Below are positions 33,512 to 45,198 of a DNA stretch of 64,000 nt, piece by piece. The stretch comes from Phlyctochytrium arcticum. Lineage: Eukaryota > Chytridiomycota > Chytridiomycetes > Chytridiales > Chytridiaceae. Numbering within the stretch: position 1 is the first letter of the stretch; each line of letters begins with the position of its first letter. Under the pieces are notes generated by a model. The model did not search any database. It worked only from the letters and a program-made list of their open reading frames with translations, and was not told the DNA's origin. Both the position numbers and the translations under genes were made by a program. The stretch spans positions 1,054,001-1,118,000 of the forward strand of contig JAHLKI010000005.1 of the NCBI GenBank assembly GCA_025602905.1. Reading direction: 5' to 3'.

Positions 33512-36500
33512 TCATGATTCCGGTGGTTGTACTCCGCAAAACCCTTTCAAAACGATAGCACGTAGTCTCGATAGAAACGGCTCGGATTCGTCCGCAGTTG
33601 TGAGACTGGCGTGGCCCCCCAGACTATGAATTAATTTATCTACCCGGGTAAAATTTGGATCATACCGAGGAGCGTATGGTTTGAGCAAGTCAACACGGCT
33701 GCAAAGCCAAATATTAGGTTTCCACACAATAGGCAAGCCAAAATGATCAACTTACTGTTCATGATTTCGGTACTCACGCAGTAACTGGGTAAGTTGTTCA
33801 AATAGATTGCTGCCAAGCATATCCGATCCCACGATGTCAATGCGACACTGATAGGGTAACCGGTACTCATTAAGGGAATTCCATTGATGCGAGATACTGA
33901 GAAAGGCAAAGCGAGATCGTCGGTCAGACGCATAACGTGCATCATACGGCGTAACGATAGCCCCAATGAATGGCTCCACACCGCTGGCCTTTTGGAAAAG
34001 GGTCTGGTAGACGATTTGGTTTTCGATATCACGTATTGATGGAATAGGATCGAAGGTTGGATGAGAGTGGTACCAGCCAACCACATCATATCCTTTGCCA
34101 GCGAACACCTCTCGAGCTTGCATCTCAGAGTCAGGATCCATTTCACATTGCACTCCTGTGCTCATACTGCGGCATGGGAACACATCTAGCACATTGATCA
34201 CCAGATTATCCGCATCAAATATTCCTCCCAGCAAGCCAATGATTTCCGTATGCGCCAGGTGTGCATGCAAGTCCATAACAATCATAGCATTGGACTGCAC
34301 TTCAACTCGGAAAGGCGCGACAATTTCCTCCGTGTACGTGCGCATCGGAATAAGTCTAAAAGGGTCATACTCTCCCAAGACATCCGAATCGGTTGCCCCC
34401 ATACTTGGGGTGAAGCCCCGCTGCCTTTGTCTGCGCTTAAGGAGCTTCTTATCAAATTTCTCCAACTCCTCATCTGCAAAGTATTTGGAATTAAGAGCAA
34501 AGAGCCGTTGTTCCTCGCGTGCTGACATGACTTCAGCGCTAGTTTCTGTATCTGAGGTTTCCTCCTGATCGAGACAGTCTTCGTCAACCCAATCACCTCG
34601 CGAATTGCGCACTTTCCGTTTTCGCCGACGGCGCTCCTCCATGAACGACCAAACACTTCCAGCCTCGAACTCTGTCATATCATCCTCTAGCTCTTCTTTC
34701 GGTTTCTTGGTGCTACTTGCTCCGTAGCTCCGCCTGCCGCCTTTCTCCGGGCACCCGACGTTGATGGCGCCAACGTTCTCCAAAAATTCGTGAATGCGAC
34801 CGATCGCGTTTACGTCGCCTTCACCTTTTAGGCCGGGCCGAACACTAGTTTTGGTCAAATACTTGGGTTTGCACTTATCCCATGCATTCAATATAAAGTT
34901 CCTAATCTTTTGATATCGTTCTGGCGTCTTGTGTAGTGTGCGAGGGTGAGGCTTCTTTCCTTGCGCCAGCGCGAGGGTGGAGAGAAACCATTCGGGAAGC
35001 GACGAAACCTCAATTTGCTGGATGGACTCTCTATCTATGCCTGATTCTGAATTCGATGTATCGTTGGTGGTAGGGGATTTCGCTGCGGATATTAATGGGT
35101 GATGTACAATGATGTCGTCTTGCGTGTCTGAAAAATTAGAAGTGACTAGGTTTTGTGTCGCTCCCGGCTTGACTGTGGCGCTGATAGACGCCCTGGTGCG
35201 TTCTGGCGGGCTCTCAAAGTTCTGCTTTTTGCGAGATTTCGGCAATTCGGAATGATCGTCCAGCGATTCTTGCTTGTATGTCGTATCTGGTGTTTCTTTC
35301 ACATCTACAGCTGAGGTGTCCGAAGCCTTCCCCACTGCCTCTGCACAACTCCTTTGGGGTGTGGCAGCTTCTGCCCCTTGATTTTTAACTTCCAGACCGA
35401 AATCCTTTGGGACGTCCGATGCCGCGGCTTTGGTACTCGCTTCGTCTTTAGGGATACGTACTATTTCCTGGATATTCTGAACGTCGCAATCGTTGATGCG
35501 ACTTTCCTCCTCAGTTTGGTCAGTCGCACTTTGGTCATGAGGACGCGCATCCATATCTACAGATAGACTATGGGGCTTCATTTCGTCGTCGTCATCCTCG
35601 TCCGTTATGTCTACCTCGATATCTTCGATATCTGACTCCTGTTCTGTGTTTGGCAGGTTGGTACTTTCCACCGCAAGCTTGGTATCCTCTTTCACAATGG
35701 AGTCACCACCTTCAAACTTCACACCGCTGTGGACTGTCAAATGACGGACATGATTTTTGACCTGTAAGGGCGTCCTGCTCTGCATAAATGTTGCTATTTG
35801 CTTCCAGGAGCCGTACCCGTGTATTTGCTAAGGAGAGCTGTTGATGAGAGGGAATGCCAAAGCTGACCGGTGTATACACATACAATTCCTTCACGCAGGC
35901 ATTCATCTTCTTCCTTGGTCCATTTCAGTTTATGTGAAGCGCCAGTGGCTTTTGCAAGTCTTTCTCGTCTTGGCTTCTTCTTCATACTTTCATGATGTTT
36001 CAGTCTATAGCGAGGTGGAGGAACATGAGGCAATATCCTTACCTATCATCACTATCTGATGCTACACGTTTGGTCACTGTTTTCGCCATATCGGCTGATA
36101 CAACCGCGGCCGACGGAGGAGGCATTGTAACAGTCCCTTGTCCAAAATAGAATTCCTCCTCTGCCAGCATGGATTCAATCAAGGCTCGCGACTGATCATC
36201 CATATCTGGCGTTTCCGAGGTGCTAGCCCAGGTCTTCATGCAAAATCATCAGTTTCCACCAAATCCCATCAGAATCTTGACTACTGACCGTCTGATCCGA
36301 CAGCCATCCTGGTTCGGGGTATTGCTGGAGCAAGCTTGGATCCCCTTCAGCAGTAAACTTCCTTGACTCAACTCTGTAGAAATATTTGAGCAACGAGTGG
36401 ACGTGGGATCGGCTGGTCAACTTACTGTGTTGGAGTCGTGCTACTCAAGTCCCACGCCTGCGTCTCTGCCGCCCCTTTGCCTTCGTTGAAAGCGGGCAGG

Positions 36501-36541
36501 GTTTCCTCCTCATCCCCCTCTATGTCAATTTCCTCCTCCAT
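33512..36541 (-). CDS. MYSM1-like SANT/SWIRM/MPN+ histone deubiquitinase
   Basis: The domain order matches MYSM1 (KIAA1915), a JAMM metalloprotease that removes ubiquitin from histone H2A. It has an acidic N terminus starting MEEEIDIEGDEEETLPAF, the short motif DDQSRALIESMLAEEEFYFG, a SANT/Myb domain (KLKWTKEEDECLREGI, then MQSRTPLQVKNHVRH), a long Ser/Asp-rich linker, and a SWIRM domain (LPEWFLSTLALAQGKKPHPR to IHEFLENVGAINVGCPEKGG). The MPN+ domain follows, with its Glu in HAHLAHTEIIGLLGG and the zinc motif GWYHSHPTFDPIPSIRD. All JAMM residues (E, HxH, S, D) are present, so it should be active. The last exon ends GFCGVQPPES. At least five exons are inferred; the linker exon 35785-33752 is 2 kb long. 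Confidence 0.85.
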
Positions 36542-36785
36542 CACGGAGAGTATCGAAAGCAGATTTTTCACAGCCTCAAGCCTTGCTCGACGTTAGGGTT
36601 TGGCAACATCAAAACATCAACATTTTACATGAATTGACGTGAGACTATGTGAGAGTGCATAATAAGCGGATGAAGGTACAGTTTCCTAGTCTATCTATCC
36701 AATCTAATCTATGATAAATAAGTACACGACTGGGATTAAACACTATCTAAGTGAAGGGGAGGACTGGGGAGGAGTGGAAATTTCA

Positions 36786-39700
36786 CTATATGATCAACCG
36801 TTTTGTTCCTGGCGATAGAACACGAATCCATTTGGAGGTCACATCATGATCCGTTGGAGAATCTTGAGTGTTGTGATAGTACACCACCGATACGTTTCTC
36901 GGAGAAAGGGAAGATGAAGTCAAAGGACGACTATTCCCGCCCCGCGGCACCGGTCGAGCAATGTTAGATGTATCGCGTTTTGACCTTTGATTTGGTGCCC
37001 AGAACTGTGCAGCCACAATTGACGATTTTACTTGCGTCACAAGGTTGTTTACGTCCAGAACGAGTCCGGAGGCCGTGACCGGACGACGCGGTGATTGCGG
37101 TTGTCGCTGCCCACTTGCTTTGGCGACCATAGATGTTGGCCTACATGCTTCACGCTGTACGCGGGACCCTAGTGGCACAGAATTTGAAAGTGGTGGGCCA
37201 TCTGAGCGCGTTCTCGTTGCGCCAGGGATGGGGGGTAATTTCGGTTCCACTTGATCTGCTGGAAAGTACTCCTCGGGAATTTGATGTCCTGGCGGTTGCC
37301 GATGCTCGCTATCCATGTTCTGGAGGTATATATGGGCATTAAGATCAAGAGGGGTGCGCATCCTTTGTCCAGTAGCAGGCGTACCGACGCGTGAGCTGAA
37401 ATGGTAATGTTTCTGCTGAGAAACACTCGAAGCATCCGATAGAACTGGAAGATTTCGAAAAACGTCAAAATCTGAAGTAAGATTCGTACTACTTTGTGTT
37501 GGAGTAAGAAGAACATGGTGAGGATAAATAGGATGATTCGGAGATGGAAGGTTGCATTTGGAGAGATTGCTTGTTGTATGAGGTCGTTTACGAAATGACA
37601 CACTGCGCTGCGAGCCTGCTGCTCCCGTCGTACACCGTTTACTTGCGTTAATACGAATCTCCCCAGGTGCCGAGGGGCTCGACACACGTTCTACTGCACC
37701 AGCCAAAAATTGATCTTCAAGACTTCTAAATTGTCCTATCAACTTTTCATTGCTGACACCCAGTCGGTTTATCAATGATATTTTCGATTCTCCTGATGCC
37801 GAGGAAGTTGTTACGTCTGAATTGACAGAAATGTCGCTACCGTAGACGGAGCTGTCCTCTTCCTTTGTGAAAGGCAGATAAGCATCCTCTTGAGTGGCAA
37901 CCTCATGGTCTTCCTCAATATCTTCAAGCCCGCGCCTTGACAAAGTCTCTGTCCCACCGATTCCGTGTTCCCCCCGCACATTTTCTGTACTTGCATAAGT
38001 AGACCCTTCGGTTAGTTGCTCCGGATAAATCTGTTTTTCATCTTGCCGACCCTCGGTCTCCTCTACTTCGTCCTCCTCCTTTCGATTACTAGCCGAGCGT
38101 CCGCTTTCCCGCCGATCCTTGGCTTCCTTTAGCCAAATGTTGATGCTATCCCCAAATTCGTTATCAAGGGTCTGACCAGACGCGCCTGCGCTACGACTGT
38201 AACGAATCTCCACACATGTTGTGTTAGCAGTGACTGACAACCGCTCTTCATTGGAGGGAAGAAGGCCTGGAAGTGACTGTCCTCGTGTCACCAGTGTAGT
38301 GTGAGCCGGAACTGACCACGAGTCCTGTAGAAGGATGCTATCGCTAAGACCACGGCCAGGATCGCTAATTGCTTTAATGAGGACTGGTTGCTCATCAAAA
38401 ACATGCTGTTCGCCGGACGCGCGTCTTTCTTCTAGTGCTAACTCGGGCTCCGAACGCCATCGAATTCGTTCAGCGCTCTCCCACTCCTCTTCTTCCAGAC
38501 CATCGCCCGTCAATAGCCTCCCCCGCTTCCAACCACGTGGATGCTGTCGTAATGTTGGGGCAGATTCATATATTGCGCTTGAGCCAGATTTCAGCGATAC
38601 GTGCCTTGTAAACTGATTCCCAAATACATCAATAAGACCCAGTGGACCCAGTTTAGCGCGGTCGCCAAATACGCCCCACAAGGCATGGTTAGCATCAATT
38701 TCGCGTGCTGCAACTCCAACCCGATCTGTGCCTTCGAAGGCAGTGGAATGTCGATAGCCGCTTTCGTCCATCTCGTCAGTATCTTCACTACCGGTCGAGT
38801 CGGAGTTATCCTCTCGCCCTATGGCTGGACCCTGGTCGACGTCCTCCTCCTCCTCTAGGCATTCCTCATCTTCCTCGTCTAAGCGCGGTCCTGGCCATGG
38901 AACGACACGCTTCCTAGCGATGTTGTGCAGCGAGCGAATGGGCTGCAATCGTACTTTAGACGGAAAACTGCCGTCAGAGACACGCGGCAGAACCGGCATG
39001 GATGCAGTAACCTCCACTCTGGGTTTTCTGGACAACCCGTCCTCACCCTCCCGATCCGCTTCATGTCCTGCTCCTGCGCCATTCCGCAACCAGTCCCGTC
39101 TAGATCCACTAGCTTGCAGAAAAGCTGCCTCTATCTCCGCGGTAGTTCCTCCAATGGTTGCTCGGCGCGAGGGATCCCAACCTTTCGGGACTGAACCAAT
39201 CGACAGAAGGCGTTGTGAACGCTGCATACCCGCACCACCTGCTCCTCCAATTCCATGTCCGGTCACGCGACGTACTAGGCTTGGCACTGCATCTGACTCG
39301 CTCTGACTTTCAGAAGAAGAAGAACTGGATGAAGATTGGTCCGAACCCGCAGATGATGGTCGAGAGGATGATGTTGCGGATTGTACAGAATAGAGATCCG
39401 AGACTCCTGCCGTAGAAGGTTGCCGTGACGATAAAAGCTGACCATTTGGTATTGCCGTGGTGCTTATTCCAATATTTGGCATACCCGTTACCGAACCAGC
39501 TGTCGTACTAGTGACACTCATTTCAGATGCCATGGTTGTTGATGATACCATGGGCCTAGCATAGCTCGCGGACTGAAGGAACATCGACACTGGCTCATCA
39601 ACCATCGCTTCCAAGCGCAACTTGGCCGCCTCTCCGCTACTTGGCTCATCGTCCTCATCGTCGCTTGGTTCTTCCCAGTCGACGGCTTTCGCCCACGCAC

Positions 39701-40113
39701 TCAGCTCCGGCTCGGCCTTACTGGCTCGACTCATCCCATCGCCCCACGTAAATATGCTGCCGCGAACCGCAAAGGGCTTTGGCTTTGCCGGTCCATACCA
39801 TGGTGTATCCTCCGCCATTCTGGATAGACTTGGTATTGAGGGCGCTCCGTCAGAGCGAAACGGCGTCTCGTGATTTTTCTGGCTTCGGTCGTTTGAAATG
39901 TAAAAATTGCTGCAAACAAACCTACCTGAATTTCAATTCGAGAGCCACAGATGCTTTGTTCTTGGACAACGCGTTCGAACTGAGGGTCCGCGCTTTTTCA
40001 GGACCCACAGGTCCTGGTCCAGCACACTCTAAACACGCATCATCGTAGGAGCGACTTCTTAGTGCGATGATCTGACCACCTGTATTGCAGAAGAGTATCT
40101 CTACCACCATCAT
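36786..40113 (-). CDS. Large disordered Ser/Glu-rich protein, unidentified
   Basis: A main exon of 1010 codons (39818-36786) is preceded by a short exon (40113-39915) that splices at an AG-GTAGGT donor to the acceptor CTATCCAG before 39819. This gives a protein of about 1075 residues starting MMVVEILFCNTGGQIIALRS. The ordered parts are small: the N terminus, a TPWYGPAKPKPFAVRG stretch and a Trp-containing segment WAKAVDWEEPSDDEDDEP. Most of the rest is low complexity, rich in Ser, Glu and Arg, with a Ser run ([17 protein letters not shown]). No catalytic domain is seen. The long intact frame and splice support argue that it is real; the function is unknown. Confidence 0.6.
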
Positions 40114-40179
40114 TACAAAGTTGACGGGTCACTCTTCTCTCCAGTAGGTAGGGGAAAACTATAGCGAACTACAAAACGA

Positions 40180-40452
40180 CTAGTTTGACTTCTTCTTTGG
40201 TAATCGATCGAAGCCCAACGTTATCCCTCCTCCCGACATAGCCGCATTTGCTGCAAGGGTATACTTTCCGGCCACCGATTTCGTGATATAAGTAAGAGTT
40301 AACAAACATTCGCTCAGATGTGTGACCCGGCGGCGACGCGCTGTCACCCTAGCAAATGGCTCAAATATGGGTTTCAAATAATCCACGTGATGCTCGCTTC
40401 GAGACTCCCAGACTCTCAGCGGAGTCTTTGAGACTTGCGCGAATTGCACCAT
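40180..40452 (-). CDS. Small basic protein, unidentified
   Basis: One exon of 90 codons gives a basic protein (MVQFAQVSKTPLRVWESRSE at the start, TARRRRVTHLSECLLTL in the middle, ITLGFDRLPKKKSN at the end). No transmembrane segment or zinc motif is seen in this frame. An overlapping frame reads VYPCSKCGYVGRRDN, which looks zinc-ribbon-like, so the true exon structure may differ. It lies 66 bp upstream of the gene for the large disordered protein, on the same strand. Confidence 0.35.
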   Translation of the reverse strand: MVQFAQVSKTPLRVWESRSEHHVDYLKPIFEPFARVTARRRRVTHLSECLLTLTYITKSVAGKYTLAANAAMSGGGITLGFDRLPKKKSN

Positions 40453-40798
40453 CTTGCCTTCCTTGACCTGACTCGGGAGCCATATACTATCAACAGCGCA
40501 AGCAGGAGACTCATTAGAACCTCATTATCAGGTCTATCTATACATTTTGGTCAGCCATTGAAGGCATGTATCGACTGTTACTCGAATGGAAAGGCGCCGC
40601 GCGGTAACATGAACAGGAGTCCAGAGAGTGACAGAGACTGATCAGACAGAATGATGTGGAATATTGTATGATGTATGAGCGACAGCAATATAATTTGAAT
40701 GAATGATTACGTAAAAATGAAGAAAAGAACAGACTAACACTAAAGAAACTAGAACGAAAAAAACTAGAACTAAAAAACTAGAACTAAAAACAAAGAGA
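40453..40798. other. Intergenic stretch with short A-rich tandem repeat
   Basis: No gene is seen. The right end (about 40744-40797) has three imperfect units of AAACTAGAACTAAAAA just after the stop side of the Crypton gene. It may be part of that element's 3' untranslated or terminal region. Confidence 0.5.
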
Positions 40799-43700
40799 CT
40801 AAAAGTGATAGAGGGGGCCTGACGGTGCCAAAAGATTCACTTTGCACCACGACTCAAACGCTTTGATACCCATACCTGTACCGTAGGGCCCAGTCGCCAG
40901 GGAAGTTTTCTTGGCGTCCAGCAACGCAGCTGCCTCATCGCCGGTGCAGTCCTTTTGGCGCATCACTTCCTTGACCGCTCGGTAAATGAAGTTCCTTCGG
41001 CTGTACAGAGTCCTCGCTGCTGGGAGCCGTCTCCAGACCTTTTTCCACTGCTCATCCATTGCCTTGACGGAGAGCTGGTTTTTGAGCCCGTGCTCATACT
41101 CCGTCCAAATTTGCACCACGAGGTCCAGGTCGCGTCGCATCTCAAAAGCAGGGGGGGCGGGAGGGGGGGCAGGAGTCTGCGAGGCGGGGTTGGCGGGGTT
41201 GGCGGGAGCAATGGGATTGGTGGGGTTGGTGGGGTTGGTGGGGTTGGTGGGATTGGCGGGATTGGCAGGGTTGGCGGTTGCAGCAGGACCAGTGGAGGAA
41301 GTGGAGGAAGTGGTGGTAGAGGGAGGTGATGCTGGGCGGAACAAACGATGCGGGACCAAGGCCGATGAGGGTGCATCCGGTTGGAAGAGGGCAGCCGAGT
41401 ATGCCGGGAAAAAGGTGGTGGTGGTATGGGCGTTGGAAGATGCAGGGCCCAGGGTGGCCGCTGCAGCACTCATTCCTGCACTGGCCTGGCCGAAGACCTG
41501 AGCGAAACAGTTGCCCATCGCACTCATCATGTTTGCCATTTGCTGTCCAAATCCAGTCATGGCGACGCGTAGATCGTGCTGATCTTGCTGGCGGGCGGAC
41601 TCGTGGCGGGCGATGGTCATCATGCAAGCCTATTGGAAATAAACTCTAGGTTAGTACAGATGCCTTGGCGCCCTGGGACCTGAACACAAAGTACCCACCA
41701 TATGGTTCTTCCTTTCCTCTTCGGCAGACAAGTTGAGGCCATCGATCTTCTCCGTAAGCAGTCGGATTTGCGCTTCAAGAATCCTGGTCTGGGCGAGGCC
41801 TGCGTCCCGCGAAACTGTGATGGCATCGGCGATGGCTGGCGCGCTCTGTTGAAGGGATAGTTGCATTGGGTCGACGGCCGCCTCCGCCGCAAGCTCCAGA
41901 GTTTTGGCGAACTCCTTGTACTCCTGGCTGGCCCAGACGGGATGTATCCAGATGGGGTGGTCGGGATACTTTTTTTGGAACAATACCGAATCCTGCAGTA
42001 GCACCACGCGTAACATCTTGATGAGGTCCAGAAATCCTTTGCCGGCAATGTGCTGCGAGCGCAGTGCTTCGGGATATTGGTCATCGGCAAACGCGAAGAT
42101 CTTGGAGGTCAGGGATTCGGGCGGGTCGATGGCAGCGCGCGCGAGGAAAAAAGATCCGGCTTTCTTGGACCAGCCGGCTCACCACTCGCATCGTTTGTCG
42201 GGGGAAGTCGTTGGTGTAACTCATACTTTGCATGGTTGGGTTCCAGCCGCCTTGCCGTTGAATCTGGGAGCTTTCGGCGCCCCGCTGCTCCGCGATCTTG
42301 GCCGAACCACCGCGGGCCAGGTGGGTAATCTTGGAGGTATTGATATTGCACGCGAGGAGGGCCGGTTTGGTGGATCGTCGGTGTGCTTCGTACGACAACA
42401 TGGCGGAGTGTACGGCTGCTCGTCTTGGGTGGACCTTGCGGTAGGCCTTGAGCGGTCCCTCTGACAGAAGTGTGCGTTTCTCGTGGCCTGACCCATCCAA
42501 CAGCACCAAACAGTTCTCTTCGTCATCCACCACCTCTTCCTCCTCATCCAGATCCTCATACCCCTCACCGTCCTCCGCATCCTCCCGCTCATCCTCCAAG
42601 TCAACCTCACCCTCATCCACATCGCCATCCAACTCCCCTTCTTCCTCCTCCTCAACCCCCGACTTTGCAGCGCCCCCACCGTGTGATTTCTTGATAAAAT
42701 AGATAGAGTAGAATGTCTTTCGCTCGTTGGTGTTCGGTACAGCCTCCTTCTCGATCTCCCATCGCCAGAAGAAATACAGTGCCACCGAAAGCATGGTGCA
42801 TGTCTCAATGTCCTTCCCACGTATCAGCCCGACATGCTCCGTTCGCCCCACCTTGTTTGTCTTGCCTTCGCGGATTGTCAACCCCATCGCCCAGCACTCG
42901 GTAGGACCTTCACCCTCGAGCTTGCGCGCCCACATGTGCTTCATTTGAAGCCGACGGACTGAAAAGAGAGGAAAGGAAAAAAAGGGAAAATCAATTAGTA
43001 CTATGCCCAAGAACTCTGACAACGAACGAAGCTTGGCTTACCATTGTCCCCCCGTAGGAAGGTTGAATGCTGGAGTAGAAACCCCGCTCTGTCCCTCAAA
43101 GCGTTTCCGTGATTGCGACGAGACGGCTGTCACATCCAGTAGTCGACGAGGCGAATGAGGTCGTCGGTGGAGTAGGTGTCGAGAAGAGTGCCGATGCCCG
43201 CATCGTGAAGATGCTTCTCTGCAACTTTTGCTTTTTGTTGTTGGAAACTTGCCACAAGTTTCTTGATGGTGAGGCTGGTGGGGTGAGGAAGGTTGTGGAC
43301 TTTGGTGGCCAGTTGCTGCTGCCAAAGGTCGACAGCTGCGGCTAGGTAGATGCTGATTGTCGAGTATGTCATGGCGTTTCCGCCATCACTTCCGTCCTTG
43401 TTGACCTTTCTTCTCTTGAGGCCTCGCTTGATGACGAATTGAAGAAAGAGAAGGAGCTTCCCTTCGGTTACGATGGTTCCGTTGGCGTACTTTCTGTCGG
43501 CACACCATTTCTCCCGGTCGGCAATCTTGGGACGATACGCGTCGGCCGTGTTTTTGTTGCGATTCGCGATTTGCTGCTTGTGAGTTTCCAGTTGGGCAGT
43601 GAATTCGTCTACGGCATTGGTGACATTGGGATCTGCCGAGACGGGTGGTGGAGCTGGAGCCGCTTTGCGGGCGGGCTTGGTCTTCTTCTTCTTGCGGATG

Positions 43701-43858
43701 GGGGAACTTCCGGGTTCACCGGGATGCTGACGGGTGTTGCTGCCGGACGGAGCTGAGGCGAATGACACCGGCACGGGCACGTAAGAAGGTTGCAGGATGG
43801 AGGTTCTTCCCTCTCTCGGGGGACTAGCAGGCGGTGCGATTTGGTTGTTGGAAGACAT
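40799..43858 (-). pseudogene. Crypton-type tyrosine recombinase with GCR1_C domain, decayed
   Basis: Three exons (43858-43042, 42958-41699 and 41629-40799) are separated by 83- and 69-bp introns, each with a TACTAA branch site. The N-terminal part has the Crypton pattern NKNTADAYRPKIADREKWC. The recombinase domain shows RDRAGFLLQHSTFLRGDN (first Arg), GLTIREGKTNKVGRTEH, THLARGGSAKIAEQRG (HxxR box) and a candidate nucleophile Tyr in DDQYPEAL. The last exon carries an Ala/Asn/Pro/Thr repeat linker and a GCR1_C DNA-binding domain (DLVVQIWTEYEHGL to GIKAFESWCKVN). Two lesions break it: an in-frame TGA at 43130-43132 between the N-terminal and recombinase parts, and a one-base insertion near 42171-42180, after which the frame resumes one base later. 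It is probably inactive. Confidence 0.85.
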
Positions 43859-43956
43859 TGTTTATGTTGGAGTGTGGGAGTTTGTTGATAGATCTGGTGT
43901 GATGGGGTCTGCCGGCGCAGAGTCTCCTTTTAAAGAGGACAGACGGGGGCAGGCCT

Positions 43957-44254
43957 CGAAAGCAGACTTTGCGTTCGAGAGCAAGCGGACTATTCTACCG
44001 TCCATTATAATTTCATGCATTATTCGCAATCATTCGCATATCATCGTGGCAGATTCGCCACTGAGTTGAGTTTTGGCCAACGGAGTGAGCGGACTTTGCA
44101 TTTCGGCATTTCGAAACATTTCAAAACCATGAACCAGGCATTCCGAAAGGCAGACTTTACATCTGAGAGCAAGCAAACTACTGTACCGTCTAGATTATCA
44201 TTTCATGCATAGATGGTGTTTTGTATCAATCGCGATGGGTTGCATATCATCGTG
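43957..44254. repeat. Imperfect 187-bp tandem duplication upstream of the Crypton gene
   Basis: Unit 1 starts CGAAAGCAGACTTTGCGTTC at 43957, unit 2 CGAAAGGCAGACTTTACATC at about 44144. Shared landmarks are GAGAGCAAGC, TTTCATGCAT and GCATATCATCGTG. Unit 2 stops at 44254 where the Polinton begins and resumes at 63814 (GCAGATTTGCCACTGAC). Unit 1 shows the uninterrupted version around the near-palindrome GTGGCAGATTCGCCAC. No gene is seen in 43859-44254. Confidence 0.8.
44249..44254. repeat. Polinton target-site duplication, left (ATCGTG)
   Basis: It immediately precedes the element's first bases AGTAGT. The same six bases stand at 63808-63813. Confidence 0.85.
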
Positions 44255-45024
44255 AGTAGTATCTATATGGAGCCGGTTTACGAACCGCCCTCCATGTTAC
44301 ATCATTGGTGCGCCACTCTTCGAGTCCGATGGAGAGAATGCTGTCAGATGCATCGAATTTGTATGTGCCTATCGAGTGTAATGACTCCATGGAAAATAAT
44401 GGCCAACTCTTCATCGAGTAATTATCGAGCGACCATTATTTTGTCCCATTTCGGATTATTTTGGGATTATTTTTTGCGCACCAACCAATGGAGTGCGATA
44501 GAAAATAAAACGTTTGATTCTTGTAAATCATCGAGTGTTATGGAGAGCGTCTCTCCATGATTTCAAAAATTTCCAAAATTTTACAAAACTGAATTCATGG
44601 AGCAAGCCAGCGAGAAACGGTCATTCTGAATGTGCCAAAATGCAAAAGTGTGAAAAAGGGGTGTTTTTAGGTGATAAACACCGCTGAATCAACATAAAAC
44701 ATGACAAAATCGGACAAAACCATGCTAAAATCGATGCAAAACGCTACTTTTTCGGCTTTTTGAATCACTAATAATCCTACCCGCAGTTTCCACCCCTTGA
44801 ATTCCTAGTTTGCCGCACAATTCTAAATCTTTCAACATTGATAACCAAGAACTCCATGCTATCAAGCCAATCATACTCCTTGAATCTTGCCAAAATCTCC
44901 CCGCAATCCTACCCGCAGTTTCTCTTTCGTTTTGTCTGGTTTGTCACATACATTCTCTTTTCTAAAACTTTGCCTTTTTCCCGCTCCACTATCTCGAAAC
45001 AACCCTCCAAAGCCTACGGAGACT
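44255..45024 (+). repeat. Polinton left terminal inverted repeat
   Basis: About 770 bp align in reverse complement with 62987-63807. Conserved blocks include TTTTTTGCGCACCAACCAATGG, quoted here over its first 20 bases as TTTTTTGCGCACCAACCAAT, and ATTACTCG-type runs. The two repeats differ by many substitutions and small indels, so they have diverged since insertion. The inner border coincides with a GGAGGCT-type repeat. Confidence 0.85.
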
Positions 45025-45198
45025 ACTGAGGAATCCTCTGCTCAAAAAATTCGAGAAAACCAGCAAAAACCTTATCAGAGAATATCCTATAGTTAAACAT
45101 TTGCTGAAGTTATCGTACAATGATTGGTTGTGATTAATGATACGAATGCCAAACATCTTCCTTCTGCACTCTCTACACCCTCTTTCATAAAAACCAAC

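Noticed and set aside
36786..39818. Long plus-strand frames opposite the disordered-protein gene
   Set aside because: They are antisense shadows of a single long exon with biased Ser/Glu/Arg codons; none shows motifs or splice support.
41150..41290. Regular GGTTGGNGGG repeats suggesting a CRISPR-like or minisatellite array
   Set aside because: They are codons for Asn-Pro-Thr/Ala repeats in the Crypton linker, without spacers.
42081..42700. Acidic and Pro-rich frames on the plus strand opposite the Crypton
   Set aside because: They mirror the Glu/Asp-rich linker of the recombinase on the other strand.
44213..45096. Short reading frames in the left terminal repeat as genes
   Set aside because: They lack good context and motifs, and similarity to the right repeat is explained by the inverted repeat itself.
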